A stretch of DNA of 64,000 nucleotides, taken from Zizania palustris. Taxonomy: Eukaryota; Streptophyta; Magnoliopsida; Poales; Poaceae. Under the pieces are notes generated by a model. It worked only from the letters and a program-made list of their open reading frames with translations. It had not been told where the DNA came from and searched no databases. Positions 8,385 to 19,475 of the stretch are shown piece by piece. Within the stretch, counting starts at the first letter, position 1; every line of letters starts with the position of its first letter. The DNA is taken from positions 87,270,328 through 87,334,327 of the forward strand of contig JAAALK010000080.1 in the NCBI GenBank assembly GCA_019279435.1, in the 5' to 3' direction. A program made the translations under genes and the position numbers.

Positions 8385-11079
8385 ATGGCGGTGGGCGCTT
8401 CCTACAATCCGGTTGATCACGCGGAGGATTTCCCCATATCCACCATGGGGGAGGATGAGGTGAAGGTGCTGGAGAGCCGTGGGGAGATCCCACCGAAGGT
8501 TATCTCTTCATGGTGAGCGGTCGGCAGCGACACATTCCCTTCCTCCGATACCCACGAGATTGTGGTCTTTGACTCTTTCTATTCTCGATGCTTCGGGTTG
8601 CCTGTGCATCCTTTTCTTAGTGGTGTTCTTCATCATTATGACATTTCTCGTTGTAATGTGAATCCCAACTACATCCTCCATCTTACCATCTTTGTCGAAA
8701 TATGCGAGGTAATCTTGGGGATTGATCCCTACTTTAATCTTTTCCATCATTTCTTCTGCTTGCGATCTCTTGGGCACAAGGTGATCAGAGGGTGCGGGCT
8801 CCAGCTTCACGATGGGAAAGCAACAGAGTATATCTCTGTGCCACTCCCTTCTTCAAACAAGGGGTGGCACTCGGGTTTGTTTTATATGGCAAATCACGAG
8901 CTATCCTGGTCTCTTGAGATTGACCGAGCACGGAAGTTGGCACTCACTAGGACTAATCGGTGCCTGACTGAGGAACACGGGCAGATCGATGAGTTGGTGG
9001 CTCTAGTCTGGCATCTTTGAGAGGACAACGTCACATGCCTCCATGTGGTGGTAAACTTCTTGCTTCGCTGGGTCATGCCGCTGAAGCAACGACTTCATCC
9101 TGGGTATGAGTACTCGGGTGCCAGTGTTCTGACGGAGGCAGAGGTGAGGGCGTGGAGCGTCTTTAGTAGCAAGGTCGAAGTTCAGAGCGCCATCGGCTGT
9201 CGTCCATTTTGGCTCAAGTTTTCTCTGCCGGATGTAATTTTATTTCCCTTTTTCCGTTGGTGTTTGATGAAGTTTGTAGATGGTCCTTGAGTTTTTGACC
9301 CTAGGTTGAACAGGGTCAAGCCGCCTTCGTTGCTCTTCCTCCACTTCTAGAGCACCCCCACCCGGTCAGGAAGAAGGACACTAGGGCGGGTGATGATTCA
9401 TCCGTTAGGAAGAGGAAGGGCAAGGAAACTTGCTCTCCTCTAGCGAAGATGACGAAGAAGTCAACGGAAGCCTCGCTGGGTTGTCAGTCGACCCGAAGCT
9501 TGGCCAGGGCGGTGGTGAATAAGAGGTTGGGGCTGACTCAGAGACTTCCGAGAGTGCGCCTGCGGCAGCCGGGGCCACAGTGTCGTATTCTTCCGTGTCT
9601 ACCCCATCTCCGCCTTCACCTTCGTGACCGCCACCTCCTCCTTTCGGCCTCGTTGACTAGTTTTGCTCCCAGTGCGGGACCTATCTCGTGGACGAAGAAT
9701 ATTGTGTTCTAGTGATTGACATGGTGAGGATATCGGGAGGCAGTTGATCTTCTTAAGTGTCTCTTCATAATCATCTTTAGATAATTTTCTTCGGTAGTGC
9801 TGAAGGATCGCCGCTGCCTGAACTGAGTCTGGTCGAGGCGATCAATGTTGTCACACCGATCACCGATTTGGGGTTCTATGTGCCGCTGTTGAGGCTGCGT
9901 GAGGGCTAGAAGTCTCCAGCACTACCCAAGCGTGGAGGCAGGCGGTGATGTGCCACCGGAGGGTAGAACGCCGCCACCAGGTGACATGTCGGTGTTCAGG
10001 CCTCCCTCACCGAGGAGGTCTGAGGATCCGCCGTTGGCCACGGGGATGGCCGTGGCAGAGCTTGGCGAGACGAGGGAGGAGCCACCCACTCGTACTGCTA
10101 TAGATGGGAGTGTGCCGCCAGCCTCTTCTCACCCTTCAACCCAATGGTAGTCGGGGAGCATAGCCGAGTGTCTAGAGGCGTTCTGGCACCATGGGCGGAG
10201 GATGATGGTGAGTTTTCTTGAGAAATACTCACATACCTCGTCATGTGCACTGATCTGAGTATCCATGCAAGATTTGGCCAATCAGCTAGGAGAGCAGCTG
10301 AACTCCAAGAACGGTGAATTGAGGTGGTTGGTGAGTGAGAACCGCATTCTCCGCGAGCAGCTTGATCTTCAGTCCTTCGGTAAATTTCAACACTATTAGT
10401 GTCCTGCTGGTGGGATTTGATCATTGATTGTCTTCATCTTTTTGTAGAACTGTTAGTGTCAGGGGAGCATCTTGAGACAATCGCCAATTAGGCACACCGA
10501 TCGACTAACGAAGCGGTAGCCGAGAGGGACCCTGCCTTGGCCGAGTTGGAAAAGCTGAAGAAGCAACTCATCGAGTTAGAAGCTTCAACTCAAAAGTGGC
10601 TCGGTGAGTACAAAAGTATGGACTCCTTCCGAGAGCTTCTTCATTTATAGCAAAATTTTGTCAATGTATGCCCTGAAAACTTGTTTTGCCCTATAGAGCT
10701 TCATCCTCGGTTGGGTTCTCAATTTACTGATTTGGAGTGGCATCTGACCGGCACCTAGAAACATCTAGTCATTTACCGTACATGTGTCGCGATGCTGATC
10801 TGAATGATTGATAATGAGCCCCCAACCTCGTAGTGGTCGGCGGAGGATTCCTTGGTTTGAACAGAGGGTGTTGATGATCGGATGAGGCAATCAACTCGGG
10901 AGTTCATGAGAACTATGGCTATGCATGCACTCCGTATCGTCTAAGCGTTGCATCCGACTACTCGATTAGATTTCATCCAAGTAGGGTGGCTGACGCACTT
11001 CAACGAGGCTGATGTTGAATGTATCCATGCCGAGGTCGGAGAGACTACCGAAGCCTTGATCTCAGATATCAAATTTTAG
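8385..11079 (+). pseudogene. Gypsy gag-like protein with Transposase_28 (PF04195) domain
   Basis: An ATG at 8385 opens a frame that is interrupted by TGA at about 8514 and 9018 but keeps the same register to about 9290. It matches the grass 'putative gypsy type transposon' domain: FGLPVHPFLSGVLHHY, NPNYILHLTIFVEICEV, LGIDPYFNLFHHFFCLR, SVPLPSSNKGWHSGLFY and, after the second stop, LKQRLHPGYEYSGA. A low-complexity section follows (9.3-10.1 kb). Then comes a coiled-coil stretch (LGEQLNSKNGELRWLVSEN, AELEKLKKQLIELEAS), which reads in one frame only if two introns are removed: 10380-10447 (GTAAAT...TTGTAG) and 10604-10696 (GTGAGT...TATAG). The last recognisable part ends near 11079. This is a gag remnant, with no pol beside it, so it may be a non-autonomous element. 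Confidence 0.8.
10380..10447 (+). other. Frame-preserving intron in PF04195 gag remnant
   Basis: The donor TTCG|GTAAAT and acceptor TTTTTGTAG|AACTG bound 68 bp. Removing it joins the coiled-coil frame (DLQSF to ELLVSGEHLE). A second intron at 10604-10696 (TCG|GTGAGT to CCCTATAG|AGC, 93 bp) does the same between STQKWL and LHPRLGSQF. Confidence 0.65.
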
Positions 11080-12528
11080 CCTCCCGCACCTCTTGCACAT
11101 ACTGAGTGAACAAAGATATGTTGTGACATATTTGTAAGACATTAACATATTAGATGCAACGTCACTACAACACTTTATATTTTTTATGGGGCCCTACTGG
11201 TCATGATCTTTTGATTGTACGACATAGCGCATGCGTGTTAGCGTAGGGAGACTTAAGCCACATGCACGCTTCTCAGATCCAACGATGATAGTGGGGACAT
11301 TAAATCACGTAAATCATGTGGTGTGGAGTCTAGTGGAGAAAATCCTGACAAAGCTTTAAATGGCGTTGAAGCGTCAGGTGCATCAAGTGGCGCACCTTGC
11401 ATGGTGTATCTTCACGTGACATGACAAGTCATCTGATCGTGCCTGCATGGCAGGGGATTTTGATCAGCGCGGTATGGAGATTAGCGGATTGATTTGCCTC
11501 CCCGCTCCTTGTCTTGGCCTAAAATAGGCCCCTTTGGCATCCGTTTCTCCAACACCTTTGCATAAATCATCTCTTCTCCTTCAGTTTTCTGTCATCAAAG
11601 GGAGTCAGTACTCTGATGACTTGTCATGATGGCTTATCGATGGGCTATCAAGAGCTCCCAGACTTTGGGTGCGTACTTCTTGTTTGCGTATTTTCACACC
11701 ATTTGTTGCTGGAGTTTTAGTTGTTCTTCTGCAGGATATTCAAGATAATGTCTTCACGAGCCAACCGAAGCTGTGCTGCTTTGGCATTCTGTCGATGGGA
11801 TTGCGAGCCCATGTGGCGACCTTATGGCGGTTCTCTGACTGCAGCCTGGTCCTGGAGAGCCCATGTGGTTACCTTACGCTGTGGATCGACGGTGATGCAC
11901 ATCTTCCTCGACCCATTGGTAGTCTCGTCGTCGGCATACCGGGCGGTGTTGTTAGAGATATGCTTCTTCCTTGGCGAATCATTGGTGTATATTGGCAAAA
12001 CTATTGGGAGTTTTTTCACACGCCTTCGGTGATCCAAGGGCTTCCTCATCGTTGAGAACACTTCGACACCGTGTGTATGTAGTGGAGCTCCATCCGACGA
12101 AGCCTGATCTCGCTGAGTAGATAAAAAGAATAGTGTCGAAGAAATCCTTGTACATCTCATAGAAATGCAATAAAAAATTTCCTCCTTTGTTAGGCCTTTT
12201 GTCTATCCGACTATGCTCAATACTGAGCCTTAGCTTCATCGATATAGCTTAGGTCTTGTAACGCAGGGAACTTGAGCCACATGCATGTTATTTAGATCCT
12301 TTAGCATCACGGATAGCCGAGTGCAAGCGACGAAGATCGATCGAAGACAACATGCTCATAAGAGCCCCCGAGCAGGCAAACAACCTTCATAATGACTACA
12401 CTAGAGCAGATCATGGATACAATAGTCATAGTAGTTGCTCGCGACTGCTTGAGTGCAGAGTAGGCTTTAAACGAACTCTGAGAGTTCTGGAGATGAAACC
12501 TCGATCTCTTCTTGAGTGGTGGCCACTC
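11080..12528. other. Retroelement 3' or LTR-like sequence, no gene
   Basis: A related block (TAGCGTAGGG, then CTTAAGCCACATGCACG at about 11238-11280; TAACGCAGGG, then CTTGAGCCACATGCATG at about 12256-12300) occurs twice about 1 kb apart in the same orientation, as LTR pieces would. A possible poly(A) signal (GCAATAAAAAAT) lies near 12168. ORFs here are short and overlap on both strands. None is supported. Confidence 0.4.
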
Positions 12529-12930
12529 GGCTAGAGTGGTGGTGATCGGGCCTCTTCGTAATAGTTGAGTTAGAGCGGGTCATGACCACATAGCTAGAGC
12601 GACGGAATATGTGTGATATCATAATACCCGGGCTAGAGCGGGTCATGACCTCTTGGCTAGAACAGTGTCGTTTGGGCGTCTCCAGAATAGCTGAGTCAGA
12701 GCAGGTCATGACCACATAGCTAGAGCGTAGGAATTCGAGCGATCTCGTAATAGCCGGGCCAGAGCGGGTCATGGCCTCCCGGCTAGAATGGTGGCGTTCG
12801 GGCATTTCCTCAATAGCTGAGTCACAGAGGGCCATGACCACATAGCTAGAGCGAAGGAATTCGGGCGATCTCGTAATAGCCGGGCAAGAGTGGGTCATGG
12901 CCTCCCAGCTAGAATGGTGGTGTTCGTTCG
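12529..12930. repeat. 126-bp tandem repeat, three units plus a partial
   Basis: Units begin at 12529, 12655, 12781 and a partial at 12907, each starting GGCTAGA or AGCTAGA and containing GGTCATGACCACATAGC about 50 bp in. The spacing is exactly 126 bp each time. Because 126 is a multiple of three, the minus strand stays open across it (12898-12467), giving 42-residue repeats with a shared FLRSSYVVM word. It lies just past the stop of the minus-strand integrase remnant, so it is probably gypsy 3' or LTR sequence rather than a gene. Confidence 0.9.
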
Positions 12931-12998
12931 AGCTCTACAGATTGTGACATCCAAAAGGCAAATATCATTATTCATGAATAATATAAAAGAATTCTATC

Positions 12999-13243
12999 TT
13001 ATGGATAAAATAGTCTGAGATGCTCGATATTCCATGAGTTCACTAGCTTCTGACCTTCTTCCACGCATCAGCCATAGGATCCTGGGTTAGTGACTTCGAC
13101 GATGATGAAGGGTCCCAACCATGGACCCGAGAGTTTGTGGGTCCCCACTGCTAACTGGACTTAGTGAACGACCAAGTCTCTTACCTGGAATGAGCGGTGA
13201 TGTATGTTCTAGTCGTGATACCTCCAAAGTCCTTACTGGTACC
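12999..13243 (-). pseudogene. Ty3/gypsy integrase C-terminal tail
   Basis: The minus strand encodes the end of a gypsy polyprotein: GTHKLSGPWLGPFIIVEV, NPGSY, then KLVNSWNIEHLRLFYP followed by TAA at 13001-12999. An in-frame TGA follows the PGSYG word, so it is broken. The upstream part is cut at 13244 by the start of a Tat LTR fragment. It is the anchor for a minus-strand gypsy element whose 3' sequence would be the repeat region to its left. Confidence 0.85.
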
Positions 13244-13993
13244 TTTTGATAGCAAAAAATGGCATTAAATGGTTAAGATTGTCAAAATATCAATTTTGGT
13301 AATTTGGGTCAAAAATACACATGTCCTAGATCGGGCTGAAGCCCTACAGGGCCGAAAGCCCATTGAAACTATGGGCTTCGGAAGTTTCTAGTAGGCCTGC
13401 TAGCTTTGGCCCAAAGGTGTTCGGAGGCCTGCTTCGCCAAAGCTTTGGCCCGAGGAGTAGGCTTCAGCGGGCCTGGCCGAAAGCCCACTTCGGGCTGAAT
13501 TCCATAGATAGAGTTTGAGTCAGATTCTGGCTAATTTTATCCCTACGCATGATTAGGCAAAATCTTAACAGATTAATCTTAGAGTTTAGAAGACTAGCCC
13601 CAATAAATATAGGGGTGAGGCCGGTTCATTAACCCCCCAACACAAATCAAACACAAAGCCCTAGCTTTGAACCGTACCTTTACTTTTATCATTACTTTTC
13701 TGCAACCTTCGTGGGTTTCCCTGAAAGCCCTCCGTCGGCCACTTCGGAATAGTGGTAATCTTTGTTACTTCGCCTATGAAGTATTTGTTAATCTACATAA
13801 TAGATTTCTATCGCCTTGTTACTTCGTCTGTGAAGTATCTGCTAATCTGCATAACAGATTGCTACCTTCGTTTCCCTAGTGCAACACTTAGCAGAATTCG
13901 GTTCCTAGACCAAATTGGCACTTGATCTCTATTCTGTTGCAAGTTTTCATGCTCGGAGCCACTTCGCCGGAGGTATCTGGAGCCAAGAGACTG
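13244..13993 (+). repeat. Tat-type LTR, 5' 750 bp (plus orientation)
   Basis: The segment aligns by eye, in opposite orientation, with the LTRs of the Tat element at 27238-37416. Shared words include GATAGCAAAAAATGGCATT, TTGTCAAAATATCAATTTT, GTTACTTCGCCT and GTGCAACACTTAGCA. The full LTR is about 1.27 kb. This copy stops at 13993, where another LTR begins. Its start interrupts the integrase tail on its left. Confidence 0.85.
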
Positions 13994-14785
13994 TGTTGGG
14001 GGAATAAGTTTTCCCTTAAATAGGGGCCAAATGACATCAGCCTCCGAAGGCCTCTGGCCTGGAGCCTGACACCGCCGAAGCTGACGAATACAATTCCAAG
14101 TGTAGCTAGGCTTATCCCTTCGGAGCCCTTCAGAGCCATGCCGCAAGGACCCCTCCGGGATCCCTCTGGAGCCCTTCGGAGCCCAGCCTCCGGGAGACCT
14201 CCAGTCCACTTCGAAGCTCTCTTCGGAGCCCCTTAAAGCCCACTCCGAAGAGTAGGTTCAGAGCTCACTTCGGAGCCCTCCTCGAGGTCCACTTCGGAGT
14301 GCCCTTCGGGGCCTCCTCAGCTGTTTCCGCCTGAAGGACTCCAGCAAGTATTCCAAGCTAGGATAAATATCCAAGCATCGCTACAGTGTAAAGCCATACT
14401 AGGGCCCCCTCGCCCCTCGTATGCTATATATCTGCTCAGAAGTGACGTTTATCTGCCACGTCTGTAAAGCTGTAAAGCTGCATGTACAATAGTCTAGCCT
14501 TTTTCCCTTTTTGCCCCTATAAAGCCTATGGCTTGTAGAGGGCAATTTGGTCTTTTCCTTTGGCCTGCGCGCCTATAAAAGTAGGGCCATGCCCTTGTAA
14601 TAGACAGGTTCTGTAGAGTCAAAAACTATGCCAAATCCATTGTAGACTGGACGTAGGGCTATTATCCCTGCGGGGATGCATGACCCAGTATAAATTCTCT
14701 CTCCCTCTGTGAGAACCCTTCGAGGTTCACTCTACATACCATATACACACAGAAACCTATTGTAGCCAATGCAATTGCTACACCA
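13994..14785 (+). repeat. Ty3/gypsy LTR (about 0.79 kb)
   Basis: It starts TGTTGGGGGAA, like the G3 LTR at 38188, and ends just before a primer-site-like GCGCTGTCCGTGGGGA. A TATA-like CCTATAAAAGTAGG lies near 14572, followed by a TGTAATAGACAGG word similar to the G3 LTR leader. The exact 3' border is uncertain by a few bases. The only matching internal sequence is the 14786-14850 leader. Confidence 0.7.
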
Positions 14786-14786
14786 G

Positions 14787-14804
14787 CTAGCGCTGTCCGT
14801 GGGG
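14787..14804 (+). other. Degenerate gypsy primer-binding site
   Basis: TAGCGCTGTCCGTGGGGA resembles the site after the G3 LTR (TGGTGCCGTCCGTGGGGA at 38683), with several mismatches at the end that should pair with tRNA CCA. The following AAGTTCTCTACCA is also shared with G3. Confidence 0.55.
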
Positions 14805-16722
14805 AACTTAGTACCAAAAGCTAAGTTCTCTACCATTGCATGTATTTTGAAGTACGCTTGAGGGGGAGCTTTAGAGTCTCTAACTTTGGACACCCTTCAG
14901 CAAGGGGCTTCGAGTGCAGCCCGAAGTCCATTCTTTCCTTCCACCACCCCTCTTGCCTCGGAGGGCACCCTTCGGCGTGGGGCTCCAAACGCGTGTTGAA
15001 GGTTTTCGAAGCCCAAGGGGCTATGAGGCGAGCTATTCAATCGCGCGAAGCCGCTCGATTTCCGGATCAACTCAAGAAGCCTTGCTTCGTTCTACTAAGA
15101 AGCCAAACCTAGCTTCATTCTATTAAACCCCTGAGCCCTGCTTCATTTTATTAAATCCGAAGCACTCACTCCACTTTATTCAACCCGAAGCCTCGCTTCG
15201 TTCTACTGATTGTTGAATCCTTGCTTCTCTTTGTTAAAAACCGAAGCTCTGTTGTGTCCTTATCAAGATCCGAAGTCAAGGCCTCGTTCTTTTAAGAATC
15301 GAGGTTACCGCTTTGTATTGATAAGGACTAAAGCACTACGTCGATCTATTCAAAACTGGAGCGCTCCTCCAAAGGCTACACAACGCCTCCTGGCCCGTAG
15401 CGATAAGATAAAGGACTCCGGGCCACTGGCCCGATGCGTCCAGGGATTCTGGGTTCCGTACCCGAAGCATCCAAGGGTCGAAGGTGACCTAGAGTCGAAG
15501 GTGGCTCAAAGCCGAAGGTGGCTAAACAATATCACAGGTTCGGTGAATCCACACCACCCATTCCATTCTCATTACAGAATCAAACTCAGTAGCCTTGCTT
15601 CGCTATCTAAACACGCTTCGAAGTCTCACTTCCTGTGTCAACTCTAATCTAAGATTTAGGCATACCGAAGCCATGCTTCGCCTAAAATCTAAATGCGCTT
15701 TGGAGCCCTTCTCACGCATATTTACTATCCAAAACCAAGCATGTCGAAGCCATGCTTCGCTTAATTTGAGCACGCGGAAGCCTTTCTTCACTTCAAATTA
15801 AAGCGTTCGATGCCCAAAAGAGGCTTCTGATTGACACGATATAAGAGTCTGAAGCCGCCAAAAGGTGCACCCCTTCGCATTCTTAATTTCTTACACTGGC
15901 AACGACTAAGTCCCTAGCCACCACACTCAAGGGGGACCGATGTATGTATGCAAAGTTTGCAAATGAAATGCGCAGTATGAGCGTGATAAGCTAAACGTTC
16001 GAAACACTCAATTCATACGAAGCATGCTGACGAAGTATGCAAATATAATAAATCTCATTCATTGAATGATAAAATGAAGTATTTTGCAAATACACTTTGA
16101 AAACAAAACTATGAGTAATCTATATCTAAGCCTAAGAAAAAGCGAGCTCGAGGCCCTGACATGTTCGATACTCGCTTGCTCTTCTTTCGGGTAAGGCCCC
16201 CTCGGCTGGACGAAGCCCCATCGAAGCCTGATCTCCTGCGGCCAGACAGTCCATGCTCCGAAGCGCGCAATCCTCATCTTTCGCCTTGCAGGTTGGTCCA
16301 AGTCTGAGACGAAGGCGGTGTCACATCGAAGCAGAGAAGTCTAGGGCTTCGTCTCCTGGTAAGGCCGTACTTGAAGACTGCACCCCCTCGCCGCTTAAGC
16401 CTACTTTGAAATAGCTTAAGTCTGGCGAGGAGGAGGAACTCCGAAGATGCTCCATCTTCATGGCAGCCAGTAGCTCCTAGGCTACATCGGGAATGGCTTC
16501 GCCCCTGGGACCCCTCGGAATCTTGAACCGAGGGGGTCCTTCGGGTCTAGCTACTTCGAGCACCACCCAATGCTGGTGAAGCTCCTCAGAATCCTCAAGT
16601 ACTTTGAACTCAACATCCGAAGGCTGAGCTTGGGCAGGTATAAAGTACCCCCACATTTCTATTAATAAACTAATTAGTTGTTTACAGGCCTACAACTACG
16701 AATTACAAAAACCTAAGGAGGT
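14805..16722. other. Retroelement internal sequence without a supported gene
   Basis: Downstream of the primer-site-like sequence the plus strand has no gag motif. A polypurine-like TCAAGGGGGACCGATG lies near 15927. From 16060 on, the sequence probably belongs to the minus-strand gag-like remnant. Several short frames exist, but all are in compositionally repetitive GAAGC-rich DNA. Confidence 0.4.
15060..15800. repeat. Degenerate GAAGC / GCTTC repeats
   Basis: Words such as GAAGCCTTGCTTCGTTCTACT, AGCCCTGCTTCATTTTATTAAA and CCGAAGCCTCGCTTCGTTC recur every 35-45 bp from 15070 to 15330. Related CCGAAGCCATGCTTCGC words recur at 15665-15770. Many are small palindromes. They are too diverged for an exact unit. 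Confidence 0.55.
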
Positions 16723-18255
16723 CTACATCTTCGGTTGGTGGAGGCTTCGACGTCGAAGGCTGAGCAGGCAAGGCTTATGCACTGGCTCGGTGAAGTCCTC
16801 AGGCCCGTCGGAGGTTGAGGAATGCTTCGCACCCTTAGGCCTTCCAAGGCTCTTGAAGCCGGCGCCATGCTCCACGGACATCCAGGGGTGGCAAAACCAA
16901 GTGTTGGCCTTGAAGGCCACTGGCGTGACTGAAGTTGCCACCTCGAGGTGGTTGGACCCCGTGTTGTGGAGCATTTACAGCACTCCTTGGCCAGCCACTC
17001 TCCCAGCCATCAGTGTGAAGCCCTTCATCGATGTTTCCGCCGTCGCAGTAGCCATCCACAGGAACTCGAGGCGGTCCCCGATTGGGTCCTAAGGGTTGAA
17101 GTACGGGGCTAAGAACTCGGTCGCTAGTTGCTCGAGGACTGCGGTCAAGCTCGAGGTGGCCTCATCGACCCCTCGGACCAGGAAGTTTTCCAGGGAGTGA
17201 CTGGCTGCGCCAAGATCAGAACACTCCGCCGCCAGCTTTGCCTTGGTCTCTTCCAAAGCCCGAAGTACCTCTCGAAGTCTTTCTGTCTCCGAGGCCAAGG
17301 CTTCTCTTGCCTTGACTACCTCGGACCTCGCCGCTTTAGCCGCTACTTCACCCTGCCTTCGCCTCTTGGTCTCCTCCGAAGCCTGGCACCAAAGGGTGTC
17401 TCTCTCCTCCGCCAGAAGGGTCATCCAATGATTCGTGGAGGCTTCTGCTGCAGCATTCAGCACAAAGGCCTGAAAAGATTCAAGAAAATCCGAAGTGTTG
17501 AGTAAAAAAGCAAGTGTGACGCAAAGATCGTGCGAAGCTTCACTCACCTAGATGATGCCTTCGTGGGCATTTGTGAAGAGGTCTATGGGGCTTGAGTGGC
17601 TAAGCTATGCCACCAAGCCCCCTTCCCCTATAGCAAAACAGCCCTCATGAAACGAGTAGATAGCTGCCTCCATCACGGGTCCCCTAGGATGTAGAGGACG
17701 GACCATCTCCATCATTGGCACCTCTAGCACAGGTTCCGACGGAGCCGGGCTTCGGTCCACTACTTCGACGACCTATTCGGCCTGCTCCTGAAGGACTCCG
17801 CCGTGGTTGTCCCCCTCGTCCTCTTCAGACAAAGAGCTCTTGGACTCCGAGCTGTTGCTACTACTGCTCCCGCTGCTGTTGGAGGTCCCCTCAGGCCTCA
17901 GCATGACAGGCCTTGCGTCGCCACCAATGTGTGAAGAAAAATACAAGTCAATCTGCATTAATATAAATAGAATGGCGATCAAGTGTCTACCTTCATCCGA
18001 AGAGATGTCCTTGAAGGAGGCAAGAGCGATGTGCGCTCCACAGTCCCTTCGCTGCGCCGGTTGAGCCCCCACCCCGACGATCGAAGGGGTCACCGCTATA
18101 GTCTCTGGTGTTGCCACTTTGGTTGCTGCTACTAGAGCATCTGCTAGCTCCTCTTCAGCGTCGAGGTCCTCGGCCGCATGATCCTTCATGGTAAGGGATT
18201 CATCCGCCGAGGGCTCCGAGCAGACCCTCGAGGCTCCGGGTTCCTCATCGTCCAC
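16723..18255 (-). pseudogene. Coiled-coil gag-like remnant with intron
   Basis: On the minus strand an acidic, Ser-rich section (18255-17773, with SSGSSSSNSSESKSSLSEED) precedes a helical, heptad-like section (17469-17089, e.g. EETKRRRQGEVAAKAARSE and LASETERLREVLRALEET). A 78-bp intron fits between them (TAG|GTGAGT at 17548/17547, TTTTCAG|GCC at 17470/17469). After a stop at about 17087 the same register continues to about 16723 with further stops. Layout and composition resemble the C-terminal part of PF04195-type gag proteins, but I do not see the diagnostic domain, so assignment to a gypsy gag is inference. Copy A's truncated LTR starts about 70 bp to the right. Confidence 0.45.
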
Positions 18256-18324
18256 CCTCTTCCTTTTGGAGCCGCTCGTCGAAGGTGTTGAGCTGGCGAA
18301 GTCTAGAAGCGCTTGGACCCCCGC

Positions 18325-19440
18325 CGAGGGTAAATTAGTCTTTTCATGTATTCGGATTTGCCTATAAATAGGCCCCTATCCCTTTGGGGATAGATGACTG
18401 TTTTTTTAGATCAATCTACTACAGTCCAATCGCCCTCGTTTTCCATCGGAAAAATTTTCTCCTTCTTTTCAGGAAGCTTTTCGCTAGAAAATCTTTCTCT
18501 CGGTTGCGTTGGATCTCCGGCGCGCACAGTCTTACAGCAGTCTTCGGCGCTCTAGGCGCCAGGCCCTCCACACAGAAGCCGGTGAGATTTCGGCCAGCCT
18601 TTTGGCAAGCAGCGGCGTGCAGTTTTTTTTACGGAGGGGCCGACGGCTAGGACTAGCTCCTAGCGTTATTGCAGCCAGCACACGACTGGGTCCCACATCC
18701 ATGCGGAAGCCCATGCTTTTCTTCACGTGAAGGCACAACGCCTGGAGACGGCTCCTTTCCGCCACGGAAAGTTTTTGGCGGCGCCAAGTCCACGGCGGGA
18801 TCTCACGACATGTATCTTCGTGCATTTGTACAGCGCACGGTTCCCAAGGCGTGGAAGGAAGGCACAGCACTACGCGCGCTAGGTAAAAAGGCTTAAGCAG
18901 AAAATTTCTTTTGCGCAGGTAGTCGCACGACAAACGACGAATGCAGGTTAGTTTTTTTTAAATCTCCTGTTTTTTAGTAGATCAGTTTTAGAGATAATTA
19001 TCTGTTTTAATTAGCCTGAAATTAATAAATTCATAGTAAATTTTATCGGTTAAATTTTTATATCATATTATTTAAATATATTTGTTTAATCTGTTCATGT
19101 AAAAAGAAAAGAAACATTTATTAGTCGCAGTCATTTATTTCGGTCTATTTCTGAATTAATTTTTAATAATGCATATCTTATTCATTTGATTAACAACTTA
19201 TTCCTAGACCGAAATATAAATATATCGTGATTTTTCTAGGTGTTTGTATTTACTGCAGTATTTTTATTTAGATTATTTTTAATATCAGTTTAATTAGGAC
19301 ACCGGTCATTTTTAAGCTAGACTACTTTATTTCCTGAGATTTGCTTTGCAAATATTATTTGTCTAGTTAAGTTCATTTGGTATAGTTTAGCAATAAATTT
19401 TTAGGCACCCATTCACCCCCCTCTGGTCGCTACTTTCGGT
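18325..19440 (+). repeat. Copy A left LTR, truncated at both ends
   Basis: It aligns with 24108-25156 of the right LTR and begins inside the LTR, just upstream of the TATA box (TATAAATA at 18363-18370). It ends at TACTTTCGGT, lacking the final CCTACA and the primer site. About 36 bp present in copies C and D are absent. Confidence 0.88.
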
Positions 19441-19475
19441 AATATCTTAACCGATTCAAAACCTAGGTAGTGACC

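Noticed and set aside
12529..12930. CRISPR-like array
   Set aside because: Units are contiguous 126-bp tandem repeats without unique spacers, in a plant retroelement context.
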